A stretch of 64,000 nt of DNA from Herbidospora mongoliensis (GCF_001570545.1 NZ_BBXD01000008.1:186001-250000), one strand, 5' to 3'. Counted from the stretch's first letter, positions 41,164 to 49,396 are shown. Program-made: numbers and translations. The notes: generated by a model from the letters alone, not told the origin.

Positions 41164-41840
41164 ACCGGATGACCCAGAGCCTGCTGCTCATCCTGCTGGG
41201 CGGGGCGGTGTTGCGGATCACCACGGTGTCCAGCGAATACCTCAACTACGTCAAGCCGGGTTTCCGCTTCCTCCTGATCGCCGCAGGGGCGGTCGTGCTG
41301 ATCCTCGGGGTGGCCGGGCTCTTCAAGAAGGAAGACGGCCATCGCGGGCCGGGGGTGGCCTGGCTGCTCACGCTGCCCGTGTTCGCGATCTTCCTGATCG
41401 CGCCGCCGCCGCTGGGCAGTTACGCCGCCCGGTCGGAGGATGCGCCCGCGCGACCGGCGGCGTCGGCGCTGACGGCATACACGCCGCTGACCAAGCCGGT
41501 CTCCGACATGACCATCGGTGAGTTCCTCGGCCGGGCGTGGGGTGACAGCACCCAGTCGATGGCGGGCAAACAGGTGAAGCTGACCGGGTTCGCGGTGCCG
41601 TCGAAGAAGGACGGGCAGTGGTATGTCGCACGGATGCAGATCGCCTGCTGCGCGGCCGATGCCGTACCGCTGAAGGTGGCGGTCCTCGGGATGCCCGCCC
41701 CGGAGGAAGACCAGTGGATCGAGGTCACCGGCACCTGGGTGCCGCCGAAGGAAGGCGCGCCTCCGCCGGGTACGGCCGCTCCGGAGATGACCGCGGTCGA
41801 CGTGACCGAGATCCCGCAGCCGGTGGAGCCGTACGAATAG
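41160..41840 (+). CDS. TIGR03943-type permease partner protein
   Basis: A 226-residue protein. Two helices (SLLLILLGGAVLRITTV, FRFLLIAAGAVVLILGVAGLF) and a third (GVAWLLTLPVFAIFLIAPPPLG) are followed by an external domain with QWYVARMQIACCAADAVPLKVAVLG and WIEVTGTW. The adjacent cysteines in IACCAADA are the hallmark of the family. It always accompanies the YraQ-type permease and here overlaps it by GTGA. ATG 41169 is an alternative start. The pair's substrate has not been established. A strong terminator follows at 41862. Confidence 0.85.
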   Translation: MNRMTQSLLLILLGGAVLRITTVSSEYLNYVKPGFRFLLIAAGAVVLILGVAGLFKKEDGHRGPGVAWLLTLPVFAIFLIAPPPLGSYAARSEDAPARPAASALTAYTPLTKPVSDMTIGEFLGRAWGDSTQSMAGKQVKLTGFAVPSKKDGQWYVARMQIACCAADAVPLKVAVLGMPAPEEDQWIEVTGTWVPPKEGAPPPGTAAPEMTAVDVTEIPQPVEPYE

Positions 41841-41861
41841 TGCGTCGACTCGTACAAAAAA

Positions 41862-41910
41862 CGACCGGGGTGAACGCCGGGCAGGGGAATCCCGACGTTC
41901 ACCCCGGTCG
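41862..41910. terminator. Strong bidirectional terminator
   Basis: CGACCGGGGTGAACG and CGTTCACCCCGGTCG form a perfect 15-bp stem between the permease operon and the convergent CHAP gene. Confidence 0.85.
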
Positions 41911-41918
41911 CGGGTGGG

Positions 41919-42641
41919 TCAGCGTTTGCCGCACGCGACCCAGGAAGGGAGGAGCTTCTTCCACGCGCCGCTCTTCAGGGCGCCGCTCTTCTTGGCGGCG
42001 GCCAGGCCGAGGGCGACGGGGAGCAGGAGAGTGCCGGCGGCAACGGGTTCCGGGGCGCCGGTCATCATGCCGTGGAAGTCGTCGGGGTTGGCCTTCTGGG
42101 CGGTCATCGACTGGGTCGTCTCGGCCGCGGTCTTCTTGGCGGCCAGCTTGACCGTGGCGGCCTTCTCCCTGGCCTGGTCCTTCTCGCGGATCTTCTCCGG
42201 GTAGCCGTAGCCGACGATCGCGCTGTCGGTCCGGGTCTTGGTGACGACCGCGTTGCTGATGTTGCCCTCGATCGTCTGGACGGTGTGGTCGTTGATGACC
42301 TTCTTGACCAGTCCGACGTGGTCGATGGCACTGATGTTCTTCGAGTGTCCCCAGTCGAAGAAGACGATCGCACCGGGGACGGGCGTGGTCCCCCAGGCGC
42401 CCTGGTCCTTGAACCACTGGGCGTGCTGCGGGGTGTAGCTGAACTGGCCGACGTCCTGCGCCTGGCCGGTCTGGTGCGCGGCCCAGGACACGAACATGTC
42501 GCACCAGGCGGCGTCCTTGTAGCCGGGCTTCTTGACGACGTTCTGGCCGAACCACTCGCCGAACTTGGATGATCCGTTGACCTCGGCGTAACCCATCTGG
42601 GAACCGGCCATGTTGATCAGCGCGTCAGCATAGTTCGTCAT
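41919..42641 (-). CDS. CHAP-domain peptidoglycan hydrolase without signal peptide
   Basis: A 240-residue protein. The CHAP/NlpC-like domain covers about 1-145: AAWCDMFVSWAAHQTG holds the catalytic Cys47, DHVGLV the catalytic His108 and the third polar residue is in IEGNIS. A charged linker rich in Lys, Ala and Thr (about 155-195) leads to a C-terminal hydrophobic stretch (AAGTLLLPVALGLAAA) and a basic tail with one Cys. There is no N-terminal signal peptide even though the substrate would be the wall. ATG 42641 has AGGA 6 nt upstream, so the start is reliable. It may use an unusual export route or be a phage-derived enzyme. Confidence 0.85.
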   Translation of the reverse strand: MTNYADALINMAGSQMGYAEVNGSSKFGEWFGQNVVKKPGYKDAAWCDMFVSWAAHQTGQAQDVGQFSYTPQHAQWFKDQGAWGTTPVPGAIVFFDWGHSKNISAIDHVGLVKKVINDHTVQTIEGNISNAVVTKTRTDSAIVGYGYPEKIREKDQAREKAATVKLAAKKTAAETTQSMTAQKANPDDFHGMMTGAPEPVAAGTLLLPVALGLAAAKKSGALKSGAWKKLLPSWVACGKR

Positions 42642-42966
42642 GGGAATCCTGAACGTTTCCGATCCGGTGAATCAACCGCGCCGCAGGCGGTAGATCGGAT
42701 TCGCTCTCTGTAGACAGTGGGGCAGTTCTCGCTTTACCGGCGTGGGCACCGGAGAGGGGCGATCATTGCGGCAACTTTGGTCACGGATTACCGCGACAGG
42801 TCCCAATCTATCCACGCCAAAGCAGAGGTCAAACGGTTCGCGGGGTTCTTTACTCTTTACCTGGTTTATTGCTTTCGATGAAGCGTTTTTACCTTTGGCC
42901 AATTCCCTTGGAAACAAGGGGATCGCGTGCTCTGGGCCTGTCGGAGGGGGGTGGTAGCGTCGGCGG
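42642..42966. other. Divergent promoter region (325 bp)
   Basis: The right half is AT-rich (about 42845-42900) and should contain promoters for the CHAP gene (-) and the MccF-like gene (+). CCCTTG-GAAA-CAAGGG (42905-42920) is a small perfect hairpin. I looked for a c-di-AMP (ydaO) riboswitch, common before actinobacterial wall hydrolases, and did not see its conserved elements. Confidence 0.4.
42955..42960 (+). promoter_or_regulatory. -10 box (TAGCGT) for the MccF-like gene
   Basis: TAGCGT ends 6 nt before ATG 42967, with no ribosome binding site. Confidence 0.42.
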
Positions 42967-44001
42967 ATGCTTTACCCAAGGAAGCCCCAGCAGGGTGATC
43001 GAATTGCCGTCGTCTCGCCTTCGGGAGGTCTCCCGGAGGTGTTCCCCATCCCGTTCGATCATGGTCTGAGTCGCCTCCGAGACCTGTTCGGCCTGGTCCC
43101 GGTGGAGTTTCCGACCACCAGGAGGATGGACGCGACGCCACAGGAGAGGGCCGCCGACATCACCGCCGCGTTCGCGGATCCCTCGATCAAGGCGGTCATC
43201 GCGGCCATCGGAGGCGATGACCAGATCACCGTCATCCCCTATCTCGACGACGAAGTGATCAAGGAAAACCCCAAGCCCTTCTTCGGGTACAGCGACAACA
43301 CCAACCTGCTCGCACACCTGTGGCGGCTGGGTGTCGTGAGCTATCACGGGGGTTCGGTGATGGTGCAATTAGGCCGTGGCGGCGCCGTGCATCCGATCAC
43401 CAAGGCGTCTTTACATGCCGCGCTTTTTACCTCCGGTCCATTCGAACTCGGCGAGTCCCCGGAATACGGGGATGTCGAGCAGGACTGGGAAGATCCGCGA
43501 TTCGTTGATACCGAACCCGCGATGCAGGAATGCGCGGGCTGGATATGGCACAACGACGATCAGGTGGTCGAGGGCGTCACGTGGGGCGGCAATCTGGAGA
43601 TCCTCACGTGGATGCTGGCCGCCGACCGCGACATCGCCGCGCCGGAGGCGTACGACGGGATGATCCTGGTCATCGAGACCAGTGAGGAGATGCCCTCGGC
43701 GACCGAGGTGTTCCGCATGCTGCGCAATCTGGGGGAGCGCGGGATCCTCGGGCGGTTCGCGGCGGTGGTGTGCGGGCGGGCGAAGACCTGGTCGTTCGAG
43801 AACCGCAACGGGCCTGACGCCAAGGCGCTCTACGCGCGGGAGCAGCGTGAGGCGATCCTCAGGGCGCAGGCCGCCTACGCACCGGAGGCGCTGGTGGTCT
43901 TCGACGTCGATCTCGGGCATACCGACCCGCAGGTGGTCATCCCCTATGGAGGGGTGATGCGGATCGACGGGCCGGCCCGGAAGATCACCGTGGTTTACTG
44001 A
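42967..44001 (+). CDS. S66 family LD-carboxypeptidase, MccF-like
   Basis: A 344-residue cytosolic serine peptidase. The nucleophile is in FFGYSDNT (Ser109), the catalytic Glu in VTWGGNLEIL (about 212) and His in VDLGHTDPQVVIPYGG (about 318). S66 peptidases trim murein tetrapeptides (LdcA) or, in the MccF branch, cleave the acyl-sulfamoyl adenylate of microcin C7, giving self-immunity. The long loop around 170-200 and the YSDNT form favour MccF. No microcin genes are adjacent, so it may simply detoxify aminoacyl-AMP analogues. The end overlaps a convergent lipoprotein gene by 17 nt. Confidence 0.9.
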   Translation: MLYPRKPQQGDRIAVVSPSGGLPEVFPIPFDHGLSRLRDLFGLVPVEFPTTRRMDATPQERAADITAAFADPSIKAVIAAIGGDDQITVIPYLDDEVIKENPKPFFGYSDNTNLLAHLWRLGVVSYHGGSVMVQLGRGGAVHPITKASLHAALFTSGPFELGESPEYGDVEQDWEDPRFVDTEPAMQECAGWIWHNDDQVVEGVTWGGNLEILTWMLAADRDIAAPEAYDGMILVIETSEEMPSATEVFRMLRNLGERGILGRFAAVVCGRAKTWSFENRNGPDAKALYAREQREAILRAQAAYAPEALVVFDVDLGHTDPQVVIPYGGVMRIDGPARKITVVY

Positions 44002-44281
44002 CGGCGGCGCATTTGGCGTCCCACTCGGGGACTCGCAGCAGCGCCGGGTTCGCGACGCTCTCGCCGCGCGATCCGCTCGACGTGCTGGCGAACGCCAGGC
44101 CCTCGATGCAGATCCGGGCCACGTTGGGGAAGTTGTCCGCGTTGCGGAAGATCTCGACGTAGTCGACGTCGCCGATCTTGTCGGGCGGGGCGTTCTCGTT
44201 GCCGCCCCGGTCGCCTAACTGGTCCGAACAGCCGGTCAGCAGAAGTGCGGCGATCAGCGCGCCCGCGGCCTTGATCTTCAC
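43985..44281 (-). CDS. Small lipoprotein (98 aa)
   Basis: Lipobox LLTGC places the lipidated cysteine at residue 18. The mature part of about 80 residues (DVDYVEIFRNADNFPNVARICIEGLAFASTSS...WDAKCAAVSK) contains two cysteines in a short helical domain, a pattern common in actinobacterial lipoproteins of unknown role. GTG 44281 has GAGAGG about 8 nt upstream. The C-terminus runs 17 nt into the convergent MccF-like gene. There is nothing to suggest a specific function. Confidence 0.68.
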   Translation of the reverse strand: MKIKAAGALIAALLLTGCSDQLGDRGGNENAPPDKIGDVDYVEIFRNADNFPNVARICIEGLAFASTSSGSRGESVANPALLRVPEWDAKCAAVSKPR

Positions 44282-44426
44282 GTGCGCAGCCTCTCATAGC
44301 GGGACATGCCCGCCATGACGGGCTGCGCTTGCGGAGGCGCCGGACGCAGAGGCCGCTTGTCACTCGGGTCCAAAGTCCGAGGTCCGGCTCAGACCGTTGG
44401 CCGAGGTGGCGAAAGTGGGGCGTCCG

Positions 44427-44432
44427 TAGCCT
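44427..44432 (+). promoter_or_regulatory. -10 box (TAGCCT) for the 44440 gene
   Basis: TAGCCT ends 7 nt before ATG 44440; leaderless arrangement. Confidence 0.42.
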
Positions 44433-44439
44433 CGGGCGC

Positions 44440-45231
44440 ATGACCTTTCTCGTGACCGGGGCGACGGGGAAAGCCGGACGCCACGTCGTGGACCGGCTGC
44501 TGGCCGAAGGGCAGCGCGTGCGCGCGCTGACCCGGCATCCCGGCAAGGTGATCTTTCCCGCGCAGGTCGAGGTGGTGCGGGGCGATCTCACCGACCCCGA
44601 TTCGCTGCGCGACGCCTTGCGCGGCGTCGTCGGCGTCCATCTGCTGACCACCGGCGGGGACGACTACGCCACCCTCACCACCGGCCCCGAGCTGGTGGCC
44701 CTCTTCGCGGAGGCGGACGTCCGGCGGGTCGCCCTGCTGTGGAACGGTCAGGTCGGACCGGTCGAGGAGGCGTTCGCCGCCGGCCCGGTCGAGTGGACCC
44801 GGCTGGAACCGACCGACTTCATGAGCAACACCCTCCAATGGCTTCCCCAGATCGAGAAGGGCCGGGTGGAGGAGGTGTTCGGGGATGTGCGGGTGGCGGT
44901 CGTCCACGAGGGCGACGTCGGTGCGGTGGCGGCGCGGGTCCTGATCGACGGAGGGCACGCGCGGCGGTCGTACACGATCACCGGGCCGGTCGGGCTGACG
45001 GCGCGGGATCGGCTCGCGGTGATCGGGAACGCGCTGGGACGGCGGCTGGAGTTCGCCGAGCTGAGCGAGGAGCAGGCGCGGGAGCGGTGGCGGGCGGCGG
45101 GGCACAGCGAGGAGCTGGTCGAGGTGCTCGCCGCGTGGCAGCGCACCCCGCACCCGGCCACCTCAGTGGTCAGTGACCTGCTGGGGCGGGAGCCGGTGCC
45201 CTTCGAACAGTGGGTCCGAGAGCGGTTCTGA
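44440..45231 (+). CDS. NmrA-like NAD(P)-binding protein
   Basis: A 263-residue atypical short-chain dehydrogenase. It starts FLVTGATGKAGRHVVDRLL, the GATGxxG nucleotide motif, and has RALTRHP for the NADP phosphate and VRGDLTDPDSLRDAL. The SDR catalytic Tyr-x3-Lys is absent, as in NmrA regulators and isoflavone-reductase-like enzymes. The C-terminal half (SYTITGPVGLTARDRLAVIGNALGRRLEF) matches the same group. ATG 44440 is leaderless; an in-frame extension to 44329 is rejected. It stands alone between two lipoprotein genes. Confidence 0.88.
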   Translation: MTFLVTGATGKAGRHVVDRLLAEGQRVRALTRHPGKVIFPAQVEVVRGDLTDPDSLRDALRGVVGVHLLTTGGDDYATLTTGPELVALFAEADVRRVALLWNGQVGPVEEAFAAGPVEWTRLEPTDFMSNTLQWLPQIEKGRVEEVFGDVRVAVVHEGDVGAVAARVLIDGGHARRSYTITGPVGLTARDRLAVIGNALGRRLEFAELSEEQARERWRAAGHSEELVEVLAAWQRTPHPATSVVSDLLGREPVPFEQWVRERF

Positions 45232-45274
45232 CGGTGCCGCACCAGCCGTAGCCACAGACGGCCCTCCGCAGGTT

Positions 45275-46012
45275 CTAACGGCCCGACTTCGAGAAGTGCT
45301 GATAGTCCTTGGTGCCGTTCCAGTCGCCGCCCCAGCCCCATCCGATGCCCGCGAAGGCCTCCACGACCCGGTCGCCGGCGTTGATCACGCCGGGCTTCTT
45401 CAGCGGCCGGTCCACGTAGTTGTCGGCGTTGCCGTGCGCGTGCGCCCCGTCCGCCTCCACATAGGGGTTCTCCAGCGGGTTCAGGTCGACCGCGAACCCG
45501 TAGGCGTGCTGGGACCAGTTGGTCGAACCCGTCGCCGCGCGGCAGTTGAAGGCCGAGGTGTTGTCGGCGTCGATCGAGGCGTAGTCGTCGGCCTTGTACT
45601 TGTCGACCGGCTCCATGCGCTTGATCGGGTATCTGAAGTCGTACAACTTCTTGAAGACCGAGGCCACGGGCTCGGCCACCGAGGCGTTCACGACGAGTTG
45701 CCCGGTGTGGGGTTTGTCGTCGAAGCCCCAGTACGTCATCGTGATCATCCGCAGGTCGTTGAAGCTCACCGGGCAGCCGGGGCGCCACGAATACTTGACC
45801 TGGTCCCGGGTCACCTTCGTGATCTTGGACGTGAACTCCGGCGGAGCCGTCGGAGTCGGCGATGCCGACGGGCTCGCCACCGGGCTCGTTGTCGGGGTTT
45901 CCGAGACGATCGGGGTGGTCGAGGCGACGCCGGTGTTGGTCTCGGCGCCGCACGCGACGGCTCCCAGACTGACCGTCAGCCCCACTGCCAGCGCTGACCT
46001 GCGGATTGACAT
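45275..46012 (-). CDS. Lipoprotein-type D-alanyl-D-alanine carboxypeptidase (VanY-like, M15)
   Basis: A 245-residue exported protein. The signal ends near AVACG, where Cys21 could be lipidated. A Ser/Thr/Pro-rich linker (22-58) precedes the M15 zinc peptidase fold. Zinc ligands and catalytic residues are visible: SQHAYGFAVDLNPLENP (His and Asp) and DYQHFSKSG (His near the C-terminus), as in actinobacterial VanY-like proteins. It should trim the terminal D-alanine of wall stem peptides. ATG 46012 follows a TACGCT box by 6 nt, another leaderless case. Confidence 0.88.
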   Translation of the reverse strand: MSIRRSALAVGLTVSLGAVACGAETNTGVASTTPIVSETPTTSPVASPSASPTPTAPPEFTSKITKVTRDQVKYSWRPGCPVSFNDLRMITMTYWGFDDKPHTGQLVVNASVAEPVASVFKKLYDFRYPIKRMEPVDKYKADDYASIDADNTSAFNCRAATGSTNWSQHAYGFAVDLNPLENPYVEADGAHAHGNADNYVDRPLKKPGVINAGDRVVEAFAGIGWGWGGDWNGTKDYQHFSKSGR

Positions 46013-46120
46013 GCTTCGAGCGTACCCACGCGGGTGTCGTACTTTCCGGCCATCGTCAGGGTTTTACGGAGAAACACTCGCGCGCATGTTCGATCCCGCG
46101 CTACAGTCGAGCGCATCAGA

Positions 46121-46136
46121 TCGAACAGATGTTCCC
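46121..46136. promoter_or_regulatory. LexA-box-like inverted repeat
   Basis: TCGAACAGATGTTCCC contains GAAC-N4-GTTC, the core of Gram-positive and actinobacterial SOS boxes; the outer position on the right does not match. It lies between the divergent VanY-like and AAA ATPase genes. Confidence 0.4.
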
Positions 46137-46251
46137 TGCGAAAGCCCTGGTAGGTGGTGTGCGATGGCGGTCGGGCTGGTGTCGGGGCCGCGTGGCGCGA
46201 CACGCCGTAGGCCTTTCTACGGAAATCTACGACGGCCGCTATATCCGGTCA

Positions 46252-46257
46252 TAAAGT
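46252..46257 (+). promoter_or_regulatory. -10 box (TAAAGT) of the AAA ATPase gene
   Basis: TAAAGT ends 8 nt before GTG 46266 and follows the CCGTAG/CTACGG repeat. Confidence 0.42.
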
Positions 46258-46265
46258 CCGACAGC

Positions 46266-47447
46266 GTGGATCCTGTGCGCAACCCCTACGCCCCCGGTGC
46301 GGGGCAGCGTCCGCCCGAGCTTGCCGGGCGCGATCGTGAGCTGCAGCAGTTCGAGATCGTGCTGGAGCGGGTGGCCCGCGGGCGGCCCGAGCGGAGCATG
46401 GTGATCACCGGGCTGCGCGGTGTCGGCAAGACCGTTCTGCTCAACACGTTCAAGTCCATGGCGATCCAGCGGCTGTGGGGCACCGGCAAGATCGAGGCCC
46501 GGCCTGAGCAGTCGATCCGGCGGCCCGTCGCGGCGGCGCTGCACATGGCGGTCCGCGAGCTGGCGCCCCGGCATCGGGCTCCCGAGCGGATCGACGAGTT
46601 CCTCGGTGTTCTCAAGGCCTTCGCGATGCGCGATCCCTCCGCCGCCAAGGGCACGACCCACTGGTCGCCGGGCATCGACGTCCCGGCGGCGCGGGGGCGG
46701 GCCGACTCCGGCGATCTGGAGATCGACCTGACCGAGCTGCTCAGCGATGCCGCCGGGGTCGCTACCGATCTCGGGGTCGGGATCGCGCTGTTCATCGACG
46801 AGATGCAAGACGTGCCGGCCACCGACATCTCCGCGCTCTGCGCCGCTTGTCATGAGCTGTCGCAGATCGGCGGGCCGCTCATCGTGGTGGGGGCGGGGCT
46901 GCCGCATCTGCCGTCGGTGCTGTCGGCGTCCAAGAGCTATTCGGAACGGCTTTTCCGCTACGCCAGAATCGACCGCCTCGACCGGGAGGCCGCCGACCTG
47001 GCACTGATCGTTCCCGCCGAGGAAGAAGGCGTGGAGTTCACCAGCGACGCCCTCGACGCCCTCTATGAGGCGGCTGACGGCTATCCCTACTTCGTCCAGG
47101 CCTACGGCAAGGTCGCCTGGGATCTGGCGCCGCGCAGTCCGATCACCGCCGAAGACATCAAGGTGTCGGCGCCGGAGGCCGAGGAGGAGCTCGCCGTGGG
47201 CTTCTTCGGGAGCCGGTACGAACGGGCGACCCCGGCCGAACGCGACTACATGCACGCGATGGCGCAGCTCGGCGACGACCCGGTGGCGACCGCCGAGGTG
47301 GCCGACGCGCTGGGGCGAAAACCGTCGAGTCTGTCCCCGGCCCGCGACAGCCTCATCAAGAAAGGCCTGATCTACAGCGCTGAACGCGGCCTGATCGCGT
47401 TCACCGTCCCCCACTTCGGCCGGTTCCTGCGAGCGCAGCCCGTCTGA
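46266..47447 (+). CDS. AAA-type ATPase with C-terminal winged helix
   Basis: A 393-residue protein of the archaeal-ATPase/ORC-like branch. The N-terminus NPYAPGAGQRPPELAGRDRELQQFEIVLERVARG leads to Walker A GLRGVGKT (49-56) and Walker B IALFIDEMQD (about 172-181). An arginine-rich sensor region (SERLFRYARIDRLDREA) and lid helices follow. The last 80 residues (ERDYMHAMAQLGDDPVATAEVADALGRKPSSLSPARDSLIKKGLI) form a winged helix that probably binds DNA. GTG 46266 is leaderless. Such proteins are common in actinobacteria without assigned function; roles in DNA transactions or as a switch-type NTPase are possible. Palindromes lie on both sides of the gene. Confidence 0.85.
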   Translation: MDPVRNPYAPGAGQRPPELAGRDRELQQFEIVLERVARGRPERSMVITGLRGVGKTVLLNTFKSMAIQRLWGTGKIEARPEQSIRRPVAAALHMAVRELAPRHRAPERIDEFLGVLKAFAMRDPSAAKGTTHWSPGIDVPAARGRADSGDLEIDLTELLSDAAGVATDLGVGIALFIDEMQDVPATDISALCAACHELSQIGGPLIVVGAGLPHLPSVLSASKSYSERLFRYARIDRLDREAADLALIVPAEEEGVEFTSDALDALYEAADGYPYFVQAYGKVAWDLAPRSPITAEDIKVSAPEAEEELAVGFFGSRYERATPAERDYMHAMAQLGDDPVATAEVADALGRKPSSLSPARDSLIKKGLIYSAERGLIAFTVPHFGRFLRAQPV

Positions 47448-47457
47448 TCCCCTTGAC

Positions 47458-47501
47458 CTCTCTACGGCTTTCTAGAGGGGAAGCTAGAGAGCCGTAGAGA
47501 G
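47458..47501. terminator. Long hairpin between the AAA ATPase and MauE-like genes
   Basis: CTCTCTACGGCT pairs perfectly with AGCCGTAGAGAG, and inner TCTAG with CTAGA, around an 8-nt loop. It may terminate both convergent genes; there is no T run. Confidence 0.6.
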
Positions 47502-47527
47502 CTAAATCGACCTATGTATAAGGGTTT

Positions 47528-48331
47528 CTAAAGCGAAGCCGATACAGGGATAGATTCCTGGATGGGCGCGTGCCCGCCGACGACCGCGACGCGGACCGGC
47601 GGGCGCCGCCCGCTCAGGTAGACCGCGAAGACCACTTCAGAGCCGTTGAGCGCCTCGAAGACGAAGAAGCGCCAGCAGAGTTCGCGCCACGAGTCGCTCG
47701 GCATCTCGCTGCCGAGCAGGTGCGCGTGGTGCCGCCAGGCGGTGCTCGACCGGAGCCGGGCCGCTGCTTTCTCGGGCGCGAACGGGCGCAACTCGCACGG
47801 CGCGCGATATTTCAGCCGGGCGTAGGTCTCCTCGATCTCCGGCGACAGCGCCAGCTGAACCGCGATGAAACCGGCCAGCCAGGCCATGACCTGCCAGTTC
47901 AGCACCGGCCAGCCGGGAGCGCCGTCGAGGGCGACGGCCACGGCCATCGCGCTGAGCAGGACGGTGCGGCTGATCGCCCGCCGGCCCACCGGGGTCGCGC
48001 TCACGTCCCCGAAGCAGCCGCAGCCGGCGTCGGGACGACGGCGTCGCAGGTCCCACAGGACATAGGTGGCGACCGTGAAGAACGCCACCGTCATCCAGCG
48101 CGGAGCCGGGTGGTCGATCAGGAACAGGCTTCCGGCCAGGCCGAACTCGCCGATCGCGCAGCCGATGAGGGCGTTCTTGCGCCACCTCTCCGGCGCCAGC
48201 ACGGCCGGACCGAGCCGCCCGAGGGCGCCCGGCTCCGAGTCGCGCCCGGCTGTGACCAACTTGGCCGCGCCACCGAGCACCAGCACGACCAGCAGAATCG
48301 GTTGCGCCGCCGCGGCGATCATTCCGCTCAT
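47528..48331 (-). CDS. MauE/DoxX-like membrane protein
   Basis: A 267-residue protein. Four helices in the first 160 residues carry the MauE signature GCGCFGD (Cys104 and Cys106) after a helix ending in WDLRRRR. MauE proteins help form disulfide or tryptophylquinone cofactors with MauD-type thioredoxins. No MauD is present; instead the partner upstream (48328-49278) is a cysteine-rich protein. The C-terminal 100 residues (YARLKYRAPCELRPFAPEKAAARL...) are soluble and of unknown type. ATG 48331 overlaps the partner's stop codon (ATGA). The function of the pair is unknown; disulfide transfer is my inference from the CxC. Confidence 0.78.
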   Translation of the reverse strand: MSGMIAAAAQPILLVVLVLGGAAKLVTAGRDSEPGALGRLGPAVLAPERWRKNALIGCAIGEFGLAGSLFLIDHPAPRWMTVAFFTVATYVLWDLRRRRPDAGCGCFGDVSATPVGRRAISRTVLLSAMAVAVALDGAPGWPVLNWQVMAWLAGFIAVQLALSPEIEETYARLKYRAPCELRPFAPEKAAARLRSSTAWRHHAHLLGSEMPSDSWRELCWRFFVFEALNGSEVVFAVYLSGRRPPVRVAVVGGHAPIQESIPVSASL

Positions 48332-49278
48332 CCCAATCCCACCCGCACGTTGAAGCAGCCGTTGGTCAGGTCGCCGCCCAGTTCGACATAGGACGTGGCC
48401 GACAGTTCCACCACTCGCCCACGGGGCGAGGTGCCGCATTCCACGCATCGGTCGCAGAACTTGCCCGCCATGCAGCCGCAGGCCACCACGGGAAGCACGG
48501 TCGCGCGATCGGCGCAGACATTCCGTACATGAACGCTCGAACCGAGCGCGAGATAGGGGAGAGCGGCGCACGAGACGCTCGCTTCGCCGCAGCCGGTGTC
48601 CGACTGCTCCAGCATCGGGTAGGCCACACCCGGTTCGATGTGGTCTGACCAGACGGCCGTACCGGAGATCTTCGCCTGTACGCCGCCGAAAGCCGCCGGT
48701 GGGTCAGGAACATGGACCGCCCGGTAGGCGGGCTGCGAGGTGGCCGGGATCTGCGCCAGCACGCTGGTGCCCTCGACCGTGCCGATCGCGTCGAAGAGGT
48801 AGCCGGGTTCGAGACGCGGATAGCGGACCCGGACCCGGCCCGACGACCGGTAGGGGATCACGATCGAACGGCGTCCGCGATGGGGCCCGCAGTCGAGCAC
48901 GACGGAAATGTCGTCCCGGCCGGAGACGGACAGGATGACCCCGGTCATCCTGGTCACATCGGCCCAGATGCGGTCGACGACCTTGCCCTGCCGCAGCGCC
49001 CGGATGATCACCCGGGCGCCCACGGGCAAGTCGGCCGGCGCCATGAAGGCCCCTCGCCAGGCCTTGGCCCAGTGGGCGATGACCAGGCGCTCCTCGCGGC
49101 CCTCGTCGTTCTCGATGATGATCAGGTGAGGACTGACGTCGAGGATGGTCCCGCTGACCGCGTCGAGCAGCACCCCGTTCTCGGCGCTGGCACGCGGCGG
49201 CTCAAGCTCACGGCCGAGCACGGCCGATGCCAAGGCTCTCCGGCGTTTCGCTGGTATCCCCACGCTCTGTAGCCTCAC
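48328..49278 (-). CDS. Cysteine-rich protein with C-terminal double-psi-barrel-like domain
   Basis: A 316-residue protein without signal peptide or membrane helix in its first residues. Residues 35-140 form a beta-rich domain (GTILDVSPHLIIIENDEGREERLVI, VGARVIIRALRQGKVVDRIWADV). The C-terminal 110 residues contain eight or so cysteines (SDTGCGEASVSCAALPYL, VVACGCMAGKFCDRCVECG) and end RVVELSATSYVELGGDLTNGCFNVRVG, which matches the closing motif of RlpA/expansin-type double-psi barrels. It overlaps the MauE-like gene and must work with it, perhaps being oxidised by it. No catalytic assignment is possible. Confidence 0.65.
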   Translation of the reverse strand: MRLQSVGIPAKRRRALASAVLGRELEPPRASAENGVLLDAVSGTILDVSPHLIIIENDEGREERLVIAHWAKAWRGAFMAPADLPVGARVIIRALRQGKVVDRIWADVTRMTGVILSVSGRDDISVVLDCGPHRGRRSIVIPYRSSGRVRVRYPRLEPGYLFDAIGTVEGTSVLAQIPATSQPAYRAVHVPDPPAAFGGVQAKISGTAVWSDHIEPGVAYPMLEQSDTGCGEASVSCAALPYLALGSSVHVRNVCADRATVLPVVACGCMAGKFCDRCVECGTSPRGRVVELSATSYVELGGDLTNGCFNVRVGLG

Positions 49279-49396
49279 ATGTCGTCTGCCCTAATAGAGG
49301 CATAATTCAGGCGTTGGGTGCCGAGCGGGATCAGAATCCTCGTACTGGATGGAATCCCATGTCCCCCGTGTCGGGGCATATCACCACCTTTCCTTT

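Noticed and set aside
42642-42966. c-di-AMP (ydaO) riboswitch before the CHAP gene
   Set aside because: Expected from other actinobacterial wall hydrolases, but its conserved stretches are not present on the minus strand.
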